Shown in pieces: positions 19,511 through 28,364 of a DNA stretch of 64,000 nucleotides (position 1 is the first letter of the stretch; the number at the start of each line of letters is the position of its first letter). The notes under the pieces are model-generated. The model worked only from the letters and a program-made list of their open reading frames with translations. It searched no databases and was not told where the DNA came from. The position numbers and the translations under genes are program-made. This DNA comes from Phragmitibacter flavus (GTDB lineage Bacteria > Verrucomicrobiota > Verrucomicrobiia > Verrucomicrobiales > Verrucomicrobiaceae), in the NCBI RefSeq assembly GCF_005780165.1, contig NZ_VAUV01000001.1:310001-374000 (forward strand). The letters are read 5' to 3'.

Positions 19511-20041
19511 ATGAAGCTGCCACTACACACTCTAAAATCCCGCTCATCAGGGGCTACTTTGGTAGAGGTCGTCATCACCGTTGGGATGCTCGTTACCATG
19601 CTTCTTCCCTTGATTGGAATGCTGTCGATTGCCGTGAAAAAAAGCGGTGAAGCCATCAACACCTCCATCAGTTCGCGCATCTCCTCCCAACTGGTCAGCG
19701 AGGTGCAGCAGGCCAACTGGGCCACCTTGGACCGATGGAATGACAGGGAGGTCCATTTCAGCGACCAGGGCATTCAGTTGAAAAACCAGGACGTCGCCCA
19801 ACAGTCCAGTTACATCGCCCGTGTGCTCCTCGACACTACCGGCGTCAGCGACTCCACCACGCCGGGAGTTCCTGTCAGTTCCCACGAAATTCGCATCATT
19901 GTTCTGATCACCTCCCTGGGTGGCAGCATCGGCGAAAAACGACTCGATGACGCTGCGCTCGCCATCCAAAACAACACCGCCCTTCCCAATCAGGTGCAGG
20001 TCAGCCGGGCTCTCCTGGTCAACATGGAAAAAGAAATCTAG
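19511..20041 (+). CDS. Verru_Chthon cassette protein B, GspI/PilV-like pseudopilin
   Basis: A 176-aa type IV pilin-like protein. The start MKLPLHTLKSRSSG gives a short basic leader followed by ATLVEVVITVGMLVTMLLPL: a prepilin peptidase site with Gly at -1 and Glu at +5, and the usual N-terminal hydrophobic helix. It matches the B member of the four-gene Verru_Chthon cassette known from Verrucomicrobium and Chthoniobacter. The TLVEV form of the leader and its position as first gene suggest a GspI-like minor pseudopilin (inferred). The next gene begins 37 nt downstream, so the four genes look like one operon. An upstream ATG at 19448 would bury the leader and is unlikely. Confidence 0.85.
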   Translation: MKLPLHTLKSRSSGATLVEVVITVGMLVTMLLPLIGMLSIAVKKSGEAINTSISSRISSQLVSEVQQANWATLDRWNDREVHFSDQGIQLKNQDVAQQSSYIARVLLDTTGVSDSTTPGVPVSSHEIRIIVLITSLGGSIGEKRLDDAALAIQNNTALPNQVQVSRALLVNMEKEI

Positions 20042-20078
20042 ACCCTTCTTCGCCCACCAACCCTTCAAAAATCAACGG

Positions 20079-21110
20079 ATGAAAGCACGCGCCTTCACAC
20101 TCATCGAACTCCTGCTCAGCATCACCATCATGTCCATCGTCTTGGCGACGGCCACCTCCATGCTCAGCACTTCCCTCAACCAGCTGCGGGCGTCGGAAGG
20201 CACGTTCGGCCAGTTCCAGGAGACCCTGGCGGCCTTCGAAAGCATGACCAACCGCATCGCCACCTGCCAGATCAAACCGTTTTACGACTACGAATATCCC
20301 GGTGGCAACACCGCCGGAGTTCCCACCAAATACGAGCTCCAGTCGGATCTGCATTTTGTCAGCGGTCTCGCCTCAGGAGGCACCACTTCACTACTTGCCG
20401 GGGCCAATTATCCCTCCCACGCCGTGTTTTTCCAGGGCACCTACGGCATCACCCAAAACACCGAATGGCAGGGTCTCGGCAACCTCCTCAACAGCTGGGG
20501 CTACTTCATCGAATTTGGCAGCGATGCCACCAATCGCGCCACCTTCCTTACCACCTCCGGCATCGCCCCCCGCTTCCGCTATCGACTCAAAGAACTTCAG
20601 GTTCCCGCCGAAGACCTCAAAATTTATGCCAACAACCTCTCCGGCATCAACACCAGCAGCGCCAGCAACCTCTACAGCTGGTTTCGCGTGCCTTCCGCCG
20701 ATCCCGCGAAAGCGCGCACGCTCGCTGAAAACATCATCGCCATGATTATCACCCCCCTTACCACCAACAGCAGTGGGGCGCTGAGCAACGAACTTGCCCC
20801 CTCCTACCACTACGACTCCCGCTCCTACCAATACGCCAGTTCGAATCTGGCCAACCGCACCCGCCATCGCCTTCCTCCGATGTTGCGGATCACGCTCGTC
20901 GCCCTCGACGAAAATTCCGCCGCAAAACTCGAGGAGGAAAACGGCTCCAGCGTGCCCGAGCTCGGCATCGAAAGCCTGTTCACCACCGCCAGCAAGTATC
21001 AGGAAGACATCGCCGCAATGGAGGCAAGCCTCAATGCCCAACAGCTCCGCTACCGAATCTTCACCTCCACCATCCGCCTTCGCAACGCCCGCTGGACCAA
21101 CACCTATTGA
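20079..21110 (+). CDS. Verru_Chthon cassette protein C, GspJ-like pseudopilin
   Basis: A 343-aa protein starting MKARA then FTLIELLLSITIMSIVLATA, a type IV pilin leader and hydrophobic helix with Glu at +5. The residue before the expected cleavage point is Ala, not the canonical Gly. The long C-terminal region has the length and placement of the C protein of the Verru_Chthon cassette. GspJ-type minor pseudopilins also have an extended globular part; the comparison is by position and leader, not by residue-level homology. It lies between B and D with short spacers, on the same strand, so it is probably cotranscribed. A frame opening at 19920 overlaps gene B and is not the real start. Confidence 0.85.
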   Translation: MKARAFTLIELLLSITIMSIVLATATSMLSTSLNQLRASEGTFGQFQETLAAFESMTNRIATCQIKPFYDYEYPGGNTAGVPTKYELQSDLHFVSGLASGGTTSLLAGANYPSHAVFFQGTYGITQNTEWQGLGNLLNSWGYFIEFGSDATNRATFLTTSGIAPRFRYRLKELQVPAEDLKIYANNLSGINTSSASNLYSWFRVPSADPAKARTLAENIIAMIITPLTTNSSGALSNELAPSYHYDSRSYQYASSNLANRTRHRLPPMLRITLVALDENSAAKLEEENGSSVPELGIESLFTTASKYQEDIAAMEASLNAQQLRYRIFTSTIRLRNARWTNTY

Positions 21111-21128
21111 ACGAACCCATTGACCCCC

Positions 21129-21788
21129 ATGCCAATGAACCGCACGCGACTCTCCAAAGCCTTCACGCTCATCGAGCTGCTGATCGTGATCAGCATCATG
21201 GCCATTCTGCTCACCCTGGCAGCCCTGGCCGCAGGTGACATGATCAACTCCATCCGCATGCGTGATGCCATTGAAACCGTGCGGTCCCAATTTGAAAGCG
21301 CCCGCCAGACCGCCAGCACCCAAAACACCGCCGTCCTTATCCGCATCTACCGCGAGCCGGATGAATTCGGCAATCTTCAATGGAGCGCCATCGAATTTGG
21401 CACGGCGGATCTCGATCTCGACCCCGACAGTCCCGATTTCCAAAATCCCGAAGCGCCCAACTTTGAAATTCCCATCAAAAGCCTCGGCCCCATCCAACGC
21501 CTCCCCGAGAGCCACGTTTTCCATCCGTCGACCACCTATTCCACCCTGCTGAGCGGCACCGCCCCGCTCCAGTCCGGCACCTTCCGTGGCGTGGACAATG
21601 TTGACCGCCCTTACATCAGCTTCGTTTTCCTCCCCGACGGTCGCACCAATCTCCCGACCACCACCAACTGGACCCTCACCATCGTCAAAGCCCAGGATCT
21701 CCTCGTCTCGCCAACCGCCCTGCCCTCGAATTACACCACTCTGGAACTCGCCCCCACCACGTCCCGCCTCCGAACCTATCGTCCCTAG
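21129..21788 (+). CDS. Verru_Chthon cassette protein D, GspH-like pseudopilin
   Basis: About 219 aa, starting at ATG 21129 or the ATG two codons later (MNRTRLSK). The leader ends SKA and is followed by FTLIELLIVISIMAILLTLA, a classic N-methylation helix with Glu at +5 and Ala at -1. The region after the helix (RMRDAIETVRSQFESARQTA) resembles GspH/FimT-type pseudopilins, where an amphipathic helix precedes a small beta domain. The coding region ends 5 nt before the next gene, which indicates an operon. It fits the D member of the cassette. Confidence 0.85.
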   Translation: MPMNRTRLSKAFTLIELLIVISIMAILLTLAALAAGDMINSIRMRDAIETVRSQFESARQTASTQNTAVLIRIYREPDEFGNLQWSAIEFGTADLDLDPDSPDFQNPEAPNFEIPIKSLGPIQRLPESHVFHPSTTYSTLLSGTAPLQSGTFRGVDNVDRPYISFVFLPDGRTNLPTTTNWTLTIVKAQDLLVSPTALPSNYTTLELAPTTSRLRTYRP

Positions 21789-21793
21789 ACATC

Positions 21794-24700
21794 ATGAGAC
21801 TCCACACCACCTCCCAACCCCACCTCTCAAATAGTGGCACCGCCCTCATCCCATCGTTGTTGATCATCGGCATGGTGGCCGCCGTCGTCGTGCTGTTCTT
21901 CAATCTCGTCACCACCCAAACTCAAAACGCCGCCAGCCAGGTCGCGGCCAACGACCTCACCACCCTGCGTGACACCGCCATCAACTCCGCCATTGGGCAG
22001 CTTCGCCAGGGGTCCACTGAAGATGGCGCACTATGGATTTCCCAACCCGGTGCTCTGCGCACCTTCGACGCCGACTCCGGGACCCCCAATTTTGTTTATA
22101 AACTCTACAGCGCCAAGGATATGACCGTCAGCGCAGCGATGCTTGGCAGCAATCTACAAAAAAACCTTGAAAATGATGTGCCCGGTGACTGGAACGACCA
22201 ACCCGCCATTTACGGGGACCTCAACGAACCCACTTTCGACGTTGCCACCAAAAAGCTCGCCTTTCCCATCATTGACCCGCGGGTTCAGGACAGCTCCGCA
22301 CCCACCTATCCCACCTCCACCACACCCGAAGGTTTTCGTTATTCCGCCACCACTGCGGCTGGCGGCGTTTCGGTCGCCGGCGTTGTCCTTCCTCCGAGTA
22401 GCGGCGGCAGTCCCAACCAACGTCTCCCTATGCCCGTGCGCTGGGTTTACCTTCTTCAAGATGGAAGCATGGGGGTGATGGATGGCGACGGAACTCCAAC
22501 CTTCGTCCCCTTTGTTGGCAACACCGATGCCTCCGCGACCAATCCCATCGTCGGACGAATGGCCTGGTGGACCGACGACGAAACCAGCAAGATCAACGTC
22601 AACACGGCCTCGGAAGCCCTGTTCTGGGACACGCCGCGTTGCGTCACGGAGCAGGAAGTTGCCTTCGCCCAGGCACCTCCGGTTCGCAACGAAGTCCAAC
22701 GCTTCGGCGGCCACCCCGCCACCACCTGTCTCAGCACTGTCTTCTTCCCTGGCCAGAGACTTATCCCCGGCGTCGCCGACAACGCCACCAAACTGATCCA
22801 AATCTACGATCTTGTCCCACGCGTTCACTACCGCGCCACCACCAGCAAAACCATCGGTGCCCCCGCCGGTCTGCTCGGCAACAACCAGACTGCCGTGGCT
22901 TTCGACACCGACCGGCTCTACGCTTCCATCGACGAACTCCTTCTTGACTCACCCGCAGGAGGTGGCGCTTCCTCCCAACGCCAGACCCAAGACATCTTCG
23001 ACGGTGACATCGACCGGCTCAAGCGCCTGCGCTTTTTCCTCACTGCCGAAAGCCGCGCCCCGGAACCCACCGCCTCAGGCACCCCGCGAGTCTCCCTTTG
23101 GCCCGTCCACTACGACTTCTCCATCGCCGGTCGTCGCACTTCTTTTGACAACGTTTCTGCGTTCTGCAGCACCCTCGGCACTATCGTCGATGGCGAAACC
23201 ATCCAGCCCTTTCACTTCCGTCGCAGCAGCTCGCTCACCAATGAAGGGGAGTTTAGCAACGAAAGCGTCGACTTCTCCGTCCAGACCTCCGAGGACCCGT
23301 GGAAAATTGGCTCCAAATCCAACGGCAACCTCGCCACCTACGTCCTCCAGCAAGCCATGGCAAAACGCAGCGGTTATTCGAAGTCCATCTCAGAAAAATA
23401 TGACGACATCTACCCTGGCAAGCTTCACAACAGCGGCACCACCATCCAAGGGATCATGGAATACATCCGTCAGACCAACCTGATGGACACCACCATCGCC
23501 ACCAACGGGAAACCCGTTGCGCGATATGCCACCAACAGCGCCTTCATTGGTTCCGACATTCAAGGTCAGGTCACCGCCATCCAGGTCGTGCGACTCCCCG
23601 AAACTTTTGACAGCCCCGACGTGTTGCGTCGCCCCGAAGTCACCACCACCGGCACCGCCCGTGAATTCACCCTGTCAGAATTCGGCCTGGTGTTCAGCGT
23701 GGCCGCCTCCTTCGAAAATGGAAACGTGCGACCCGATGGCACCATTGAAAATTTCGTGGGTCACAATAAAGAACTTTGTGAGGCCCTCAAGCTGCCACGC
23801 CGGTTCAAAGCCATTCAAATCACCCCGGTCTTCGAAGCCTTCTGCCCCGGACAGGGCTTTTCCATGATTGCCCCCAGCTCTGCCACTCAATGCACCAACT
23901 TGGAACGCCTTCGCCTCGATTCCTATCAGTCCATCGCCATCACGCCGGTGGCTCCCACCCTTGGTGCCGCCCTCAAACCTGGCGGGGAAATCATCGATGA
24001 AATCACCTATCAACAGGATCGCACCGAAGCTCGATTTAGACAATATGGAAGCATTGGCGTCAGTGTCGCCCACCTCGCCTATCTTGCCGGTGGCAACCCA
24101 CCTTCCACCACCGCCGCCAAACAATCCAAAGGCACCTGGTGGACCGGTTGGGGCGGTTCCGGCGGACGCTGGATGTGGAACGACAACAACAGCACCAATG
24201 ACGGCTCAATCCCCTCCATGCCTGACTTTGAAGGCAACAAAAACCGCTTTTCCAAAGACCTCCCGAATCAATACAGTCGCGGTTATTTCCTTGTCTCCAC
24301 CCGGGATGTCGAAATGCGCCTGACCTACGACAACAGCGCCGACTCAAATACCGCTGATGATCCTTACACTGTGGGTGCCCGGCCCAGCAATGTCGAGAAC
24401 ACCCTGGAGATCCGCATCGGCAACCAACGCAATGGCGACTTTTCCGGGAGACGCTTTTACGTCAAAATCCCCGATGGAGGCATCCGCGTTCCCGTTCCCG
24501 GAGCCCCCGCCCGACTAGCAATGACCATGGGCAAGAGGCTCAAGGCAGCGGAGAACACCGCGAGCTCCGGCAATCGCTACCTGAATCCCACCACCACCGG
24601 AGGCTTCGGCGGGGGCACCGTCGTCAACCCCAACTCGGTCGAAACCATTGATGCCAATGATGTCGTGCGCACCTGGGTAACCCGTCATGGGGATTACCGC

Positions 24701-26128
24701 CTCAACTACATTCGACTCTCCGAGAACCCCACACTTCCTGAAAACGAGCGGCTTTTTGTTCCTCATCCCAGGTGGGATCCTGCGGAAAATGACTACACCG
24801 CCCTGGCCGATTCCGGCAACCCTCGATACCTCCGCAAAATTCATTCCTTCACCAAGCCAGGTGGCGAATGGGAGGCCGGCTCGACAGAGCCAGAGCGTCC
24901 TCTCGTCACCGACGAAGACTACACCGACAAGAACCGACCGGACTTTGTCATCTCACCGGCCTCCTCCACCTTCTCGGCCAACCTCAGAAGCGACTATCCC
25001 TATCCCGTCGACCCCAACCTTACCCGCGACTGGGACAACGGTGCTGGCATCATCCCCGACGGTGCCTATTGGAACAAACCCGATGACATCGCCAAACAAT
25101 ACGACGGCAGCACCCCTCCCTATTTCCAGAGCAAAAATTGGGACGGCATGCCCGACAACGCGGTCAACGAAACCACCGCTCCCAACCAGCTCATTCCATC
25201 CCCCGTCATGTTCGGATCCATTCCGTCAGCCGCCTCCACCGGACTGCAATGGACCACGCTGCTGTTCCGTCCGGATATCACCGACGGCGGTCATCTCGGC
25301 AGCAAAGGCAACAGCATTTCCGGCTCCATGGCCGGTGCCCCGCCTGACCATACCCTGCTCGACTGGTTCTGGATGCCCGTCGTTCAGCCTTATGCCATCA
25401 GCGAACCCTTTTCCACCGCCGGTAAAATCAACATGAACTACCGCATCGCCCCCTTCTCCTACATCCAACGCGCCACCGCCCTTCACGCCGTTCTCAAATC
25501 AGAACAAATCCTCGCCATCCCCAACGGTGTGTCCGACGTTTACAAAACCTACAGCCCCGCCAACGCCGGCAACAACGGTTCGACAACCACTGGCAACAAA
25601 AAAGGGTGGCGCCATTTCATTGACGCCGAAACCACGCTCCTTCAGTGGGAGGATCGATTCGACAACGGCCAATTTTTCATGAGTGCCGGTGAAGTCTGTG
25701 AACAATTTCTTGTCCCTCAAGGTGCCACCTCCCAATCGACCGGCAGCGCCGTGCGCGCCGACATGCGCAACTTCTGGAACAACCACAGACTTACTGGTGA
25801 CAACACCCTCGAACGCCCCTACGCCAACATCTATCCCAGACTCACCACCCGCTCCAACACCTACCGAGTCCACTTCAAGGTCCAAACCGTCACCAAGGCA
25901 CGCTCCACCGCCCCCAACACCTTCGATCCCGCACTGGACAACATCACCGGCGAAACCCAGGGCGATGCCGTCGTCGAACGTTCAGTGGATCCCAACGACC
26001 CGGCCTTCGACGAAAACCCCCAGTTCAACTACATCAAGCAGGCCATTGACGACAATTTCGAAACCGTCCAGTCCCTCGACAAACTCTACTCCTGGCGGAT
26101 CCGCCACATACGGCGCTTCACCCGTTGA
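21794..26128 (+). CDS. Verru_Chthon cassette protein A, giant GspK/PilX-like protein (1444 aa)
   Basis: The largest cassette member. The N-terminus MRLHTTSQPHLSNSG is followed by TALIPSLLIIGMVAAVVVLF, a pilin-like helix in which position +5 is Pro instead of Glu, as expected for GspK-type proteins, which lack Glu5. Near residue 267 the sequence SKINVNTASEALF matches the K-x-N-x-N-T-A motif of GspK. The rest, over 1100 residues, is a large soluble region rich in Asn, Thr and aromatic residues with no enzyme motif I recognise. GspK is usually about 300 aa, so this one is several times larger. The gene starts 5 nt after gene D. Likely the tip component of a pseudopilus (inferred). Confidence 0.85.
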   Translation: MRLHTTSQPHLSNSGTALIPSLLIIGMVAAVVVLFFNLVTTQTQNAASQVAANDLTTLRDTAINSAIGQLRQGSTEDGALWISQPGALRTFDADSGTPNFVYKLYSAKDMTVSAAMLGSNLQKNLENDVPGDWNDQPAIYGDLNEPTFDVATKKLAFPIIDPRVQDSSAPTYPTSTTPEGFRYSATTAAGGVSVAGVVLPPSSGGSPNQRLPMPVRWVYLLQDGSMGVMDGDGTPTFVPFVGNTDASATNPIVGRMAWWTDDETSKINVNTASEALFWDTPRCVTEQEVAFAQAPPVRNEVQRFGGHPATTCLSTVFFPGQRLIPGVADNATKLIQIYDLVPRVHYRATTSKTIGAPAGLLGNNQTAVAFDTDRLYASIDELLLDSPAGGGASSQRQTQDIFDGDIDRLKRLRFFLTAESRAPEPTASGTPRVSLWPVHYDFSIAGRRTSFDNVSAFCSTLGTIVDGETIQPFHFRRSSSLTNEGEFSNESVDFSVQTSEDPWKIGSKSNGNLATYVLQQAMAKRSGYSKSISEKYDDIYPGKLHNSGTTIQGIMEYIRQTNLMDTTIATNGKPVARYATNSAFIGSDIQGQVTAIQVVRLPETFDSPDVLRRPEVTTTGTAREFTLSEFGLVFSVAASFENGNVRPDGTIENFVGHNKELCEALKLPRRFKAIQITPVFEAFCPGQGFSMIAPSSATQCTNLERLRLDSYQSIAITPVAPTLGAALKPGGEIIDEITYQQDRTEARFRQYGSIGVSVAHLAYLAGGNPPSTTAAKQSKGTWWTGWGGSGGRWMWNDNNSTNDGSIPSMPDFEGNKNRFSKDLPNQYSRGYFLVSTRDVEMRLTYDNSADSNTADDPYTVGARPSNVENTLEIRIGNQRNGDFSGRRFYVKIPDGGIRVPVPGAPARLAMTMGKRLKAAENTASSGNRYLNPTTTGGFGGGTVVNPNSVETIDANDVVRTWVTRHGDYRLNYIRLSENPTLPENERLFVPHPRWDPAENDYTALADSGNPRYLRKIHSFTKPGGEWEAGSTEPERPLVTDEDYTDKNRPDFVISPASSTFSANLRSDYPYPVDPNLTRDWDNGAGIIPDGAYWNKPDDIAKQYDGSTPPYFQSKNWDGMPDNAVNETTAPNQLIPSPVMFGSIPSAASTGLQWTTLLFRPDITDGGHLGSKGNSISGSMAGAPPDHTLLDWFWMPVVQPYAISEPFSTAGKINMNYRIAPFSYIQRATALHAVLKSEQILAIPNGVSDVYKTYSPANAGNNGSTTTGNKKGWRHFIDAETTLLQWEDRFDNGQFFMSAGEVCEQFLVPQGATSQSTGSAVRADMRNFWNNHRLTGDNTLERPYANIYPRLTTRSNTYRVHFKVQTVTKARSTAPNTFDPALDNITGETQGDAVVERSVDPNDPAFDENPQFNYIKQAIDDNFETVQSLDKLYSWRIRHIRRFTR

Positions 26129-26135
26129 ACCATCC

Positions 26136-26609
26136 CTACACGTGGTCTCGAAACTTGAAGGCCCTCTGCACCGCGATGGCCTCCTGTTCCAATGGTCCAT
26201 TGGGATAACCAAATTCCAGGCATTCGCGCAAATACGACTCTAGAAACCCACGAATGCCTCCCAGCCGTTCGTATTGTCCGACATGGGCCAGTTCGTGCAC
26301 CAGCACCTCGCGCGAGGTTCCCCAATAGGGATGCAAATGGATGCCGTAACCGATGGCCATGCCAGCCACATCATCGGGAACCCATCCCCATCGCCCCATC
26401 CTGGATCGAAAAATCGTCGGCACTGGTAGAGGCACCGGATTGACCACACGAACCCGCACTTTTTCCGGAAAGCGCACTCCGGCATCCGTCGCGTCCTGAA
26501 GCTGCTCGTCCGTCAGCGGCTCCCCCAATTGCTGAATCACTGCCAGCTGACGATTGGCCCACACGACGGCCACCGGCATGGCCAGTCGGAGAGTCAATGA
26601 AGTGAGCAT
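26136..26609 (-). CDS. putative zinc metallopeptidase-like protein (HELAH motif)
   Basis: 157 aa from the ATG of MLTSLTLRLAMPVAVVWANR; an upstream extension to 26753 reads through low-quality sequence overlapping the next gene and is rejected. Residues 105-109 are HELAH, a HExxH zinc-binding pair, followed by the helix QYERLGGIRGFLESYLRE and a downstream Glu-rich stretch that could supply a third ligand. The first 20 residues are weakly hydrophobic. The size and pattern fit small domains in which the HExxH segment is conserved but peptidase activity is often unproven. It ends 7 nt from the convergent cassette gene and lies 16 nt downstream of the RpiB fusion, probably in its transcript. Confidence 0.6.
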   Translation of the reverse strand: MLTSLTLRLAMPVAVVWANRQLAVIQQLGEPLTDEQLQDATDAGVRFPEKVRVRVVNPVPLPVPTIFRSRMGRWGWVPDDVAGMAIGYGIHLHPYWGTSREVLVHELAHVGQYERLGGIRGFLESYLRECLEFGYPNGPLEQEAIAVQRAFKFRDHV

Positions 26610-26625
26610 GTTGATTGGTGAATCT

Positions 26626-27441
26626 TTATTGCGGCACCGGAGCCTTCTGGCCGTCAGGATCAAGATGAACCATGATGGCCGTGGTGCTGAAAACCAGCGT
26701 GTCCGTTCGGGCATTGACGCACACCACCTCCACCGCTGTGGACGTGTTGCCAAGCTTCGCCACCCTCGCCCGCAGCTTCACAATGTCGCCGTTCTGAACC
26801 GGGGAACTGAAATCAAAAGCCTCCACGCGACGGGTCACGAAGTTCGCTTTAGGGAATGTCAGCGAAGCGGCGGTAAAAGCCAGATCATCGGCCCATTGCA
26901 TCATGTAACCGCCAAACAAGGTCCCCCGCTGATTGAGATGCTCGGGTCGGATCAACAGCGTTTTTTCATGCGCCGGATAAGCACCGAGCGACCCGGCCGC
27001 GACCCGTTGCTCCACCTCGGCAATGCCCTGCAATCGCGACTCATGCCGACCTCCTTCAAATGTCTCCCCCAGCCATGTTCGCACGATCTCCAGGGCAAGT
27101 TCCACCGGCACCGTGCGCTGACCGATCGAGATCACATTCGCATCATTGTGAAGTCGTGCCAGCCTGGCCGTTTCCAAAGTCCAGCAAACCGCACAGCGAA
27201 TGCCCCGAATCTTGTTCGCCACAATTGCCTCGCCGTTGCCAGATCCGCCCAGCACAATGCCGCGTTCGCAAACTCCACGAGCAACCGCCTCGGCCGTGGG
27301 CGCGATGTAAGTCGGATAATCCACCGATTCCGCCGAATGCGTTCCGAAGTCGCTCACTTCATGCCCCGCCGCAGTGAGCATCTCGATGATCTTTCCTTTG
27401 TAATCGAATCCAGCGTGGTCTGAGCCAATGGCGATTTTCAT
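26626..27441 (-). CDS. rpiB: ribose-5-phosphate isomerase B fused to a hotdog acyl-CoA thioesterase
   Basis: 271 aa from the ATG of MKIAIGSDHAG. Residues 1 to about 148 are RpiB, which interconverts ribose 5-phosphate and ribulose 5-phosphate in the pentose phosphate pathway. GSDHAGF is at 6-12 and VLGGSGNGE ends at Glu71. The active-site Cys of E. coli RpiB is replaced by Gly, and a Glu sits where the actinobacterial (M. tuberculosis-type) enzymes have their catalytic base. Residues 155-271 form a second domain of the YciA/BFIT thioesterase type: PEHLNQRGTLFGGYMMQWAD, the usual N-x-x-G-x-x-F-G-G motif. The linker is short and the frame continuous, so this is a true fusion. The combination is unusual, and I do not know its metabolic reason. 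Confidence 0.88.
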   Translation of the reverse strand: MKIAIGSDHAGFDYKGKIIEMLTAAGHEVSDFGTHSAESVDYPTYIAPTAEAVARGVCERGIVLGGSGNGEAIVANKIRGIRCAVCWTLETARLARLHNDANVISIGQRTVPVELALEIVRTWLGETFEGGRHESRLQGIAEVEQRVAAGSLGAYPAHEKTLLIRPEHLNQRGTLFGGYMMQWADDLAFTAASLTFPKANFVTRRVEAFDFSSPVQNGDIVKLRARVAKLGNTSTAVEVVCVNARTDTLVFSTTAIMVHLDPDGQKAPVPQ

Positions 27442-27513
27442 GGGCGTTAGGTGGCCCAAGTTCGCCCTGATGCCGCCGCTTGCAACCGATCAGATCATCA
27501 GGCCCGGGACCAC

Positions 27514-27762
27514 TTACTGAAGGGAAACGCTCGCCAGCATCAAACGGCGATCTCCCATGGACATGGCCAGCTGGGATGCTGGAAGTTCTCCGTCACTTTC
27601 AATCGGCAATGAGCGCAAACCCAATTCTCCGCGCCATTCGACCGACCGTTTCTCCGGCATCTGGCGTCCTTCTTTCTTCGCCTGTTCGCGATCCGAACTG
27701 ATCACCAAAAAGGCAACCAGAATGGTGACAAGCAGTAAAAGTTTGGCCGGAATGTTTTTCAT
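27514..27762 (-). CDS. small membrane-anchored hypothetical protein
   Basis: 82 aa starting MKNIPAKLLLLVTILVAFLV, a single hydrophobic segment followed by a charged region (SSDREQAKKEGRQ). The ATG is preceded by a perfect Shine-Dalgarno, AGGAGGT, 7 nt upstream, which decides the start over a frame opening at 27867. The second half (RSLPIESDGELPASQLAMSM) shows no known domain. It could be a signal peptide without an obvious cleavage site or an N-terminal anchor. It is divergent from the SufE-like gene. Function unknown. Confidence 0.65.
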   Translation of the reverse strand: MKNIPAKLLLLVTILVAFLVISSDREQAKKEGRQMPEKRSVEWRGELGLRSLPIESDGELPASQLAMSMGDRRLMLASVSLQ

Positions 27763-27905
27763 TTTAATACCTCCTGTTTGTCGCTGAGCGATGATTCTGT
27801 GACAACGCTGCCGGAATAGACGACACAGGGACGCAGAAAATTCGCAGGTTGTTTTTGCCAGCGCCACTAAACCGGGGAACCCTTCCCTTCATCGATCCAC
27901 GCCGC

Positions 27906-28361
27906 ATGTATCCCGAACCACTTTCCGACATCATTGACCTCTTTGAGCACCTGCCTGAGCAGGAGCGTCGTGAGAACCTCATCGTGATGGCCGACAACGC
28001 CGCCAAACAGGAACCTAAAGAGGGCGCTCATTACGACCTCGAAGACGTGCGCAAAGACGAAGAATGCACCGACACCGTCGGCATTTATCTGCGCGTTGAG
28101 GAAGGGGATCGTGCCTATTTCGCCGTCACCCTCGGACCCCTCGTCCAAACCCTGACCAAAGCCATGACCAGCATCCTTTGTCGCGGCCTCAACGGCAGCA
28201 CCCTACAACAAGTGCTCGACATCCCGGCTGATTTTGTCCCGCGCATCGTTGGTGCAGACCTGGTCCGACTTCGCAGCCAGACGGTCTACTACGTGCTCGG
28301 TCGCATGAAAGGTGCCGCAAAAGCCTACATGACCCGGCGCGCCCTGGCGGCTGAAGATTGA
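27906..28361 (+). CDS. SufE family Fe-S cluster assembly protein
   Basis: 151 aa from the ATG of MYPEPLSDIIDLFEHL; an upstream ATG at 27849 lies in the divergent promoter region. The SufE fold is recognisable from the N-terminal helix ending LPEQERRENLIVMADNA, a central strand region with KDEECTDTVGIYLRV where Cys sits at the usual sulfur-accepting position, and the C-terminal helices (GPLVQTLTKAMTSILCRGL, RIVGADLVRLRSQ). SufE accepts persulfide from SufS and passes it to the SufBCD scaffold in the cytoplasm. No suf genes lie nearby, so here it is a stand-alone copy. The known motif around the Cys is loosely conserved, so the activity is likely but not certain. Confidence 0.75.
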   Translation: MYPEPLSDIIDLFEHLPEQERRENLIVMADNAAKQEPKEGAHYDLEDVRKDEECTDTVGIYLRVEEGDRAYFAVTLGPLVQTLTKAMTSILCRGLNGSTLQQVLDIPADFVPRIVGADLVRLRSQTVYYVLGRMKGAAKAYMTRRALAAED

Positions 28362-28364
28362 TCA

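Noticed and set aside
26610-26753. extended N-terminus for the HELAH protein
   Set aside because: The extension overlaps the RpiB fusion gene and is Arg/Trp-rich noise.
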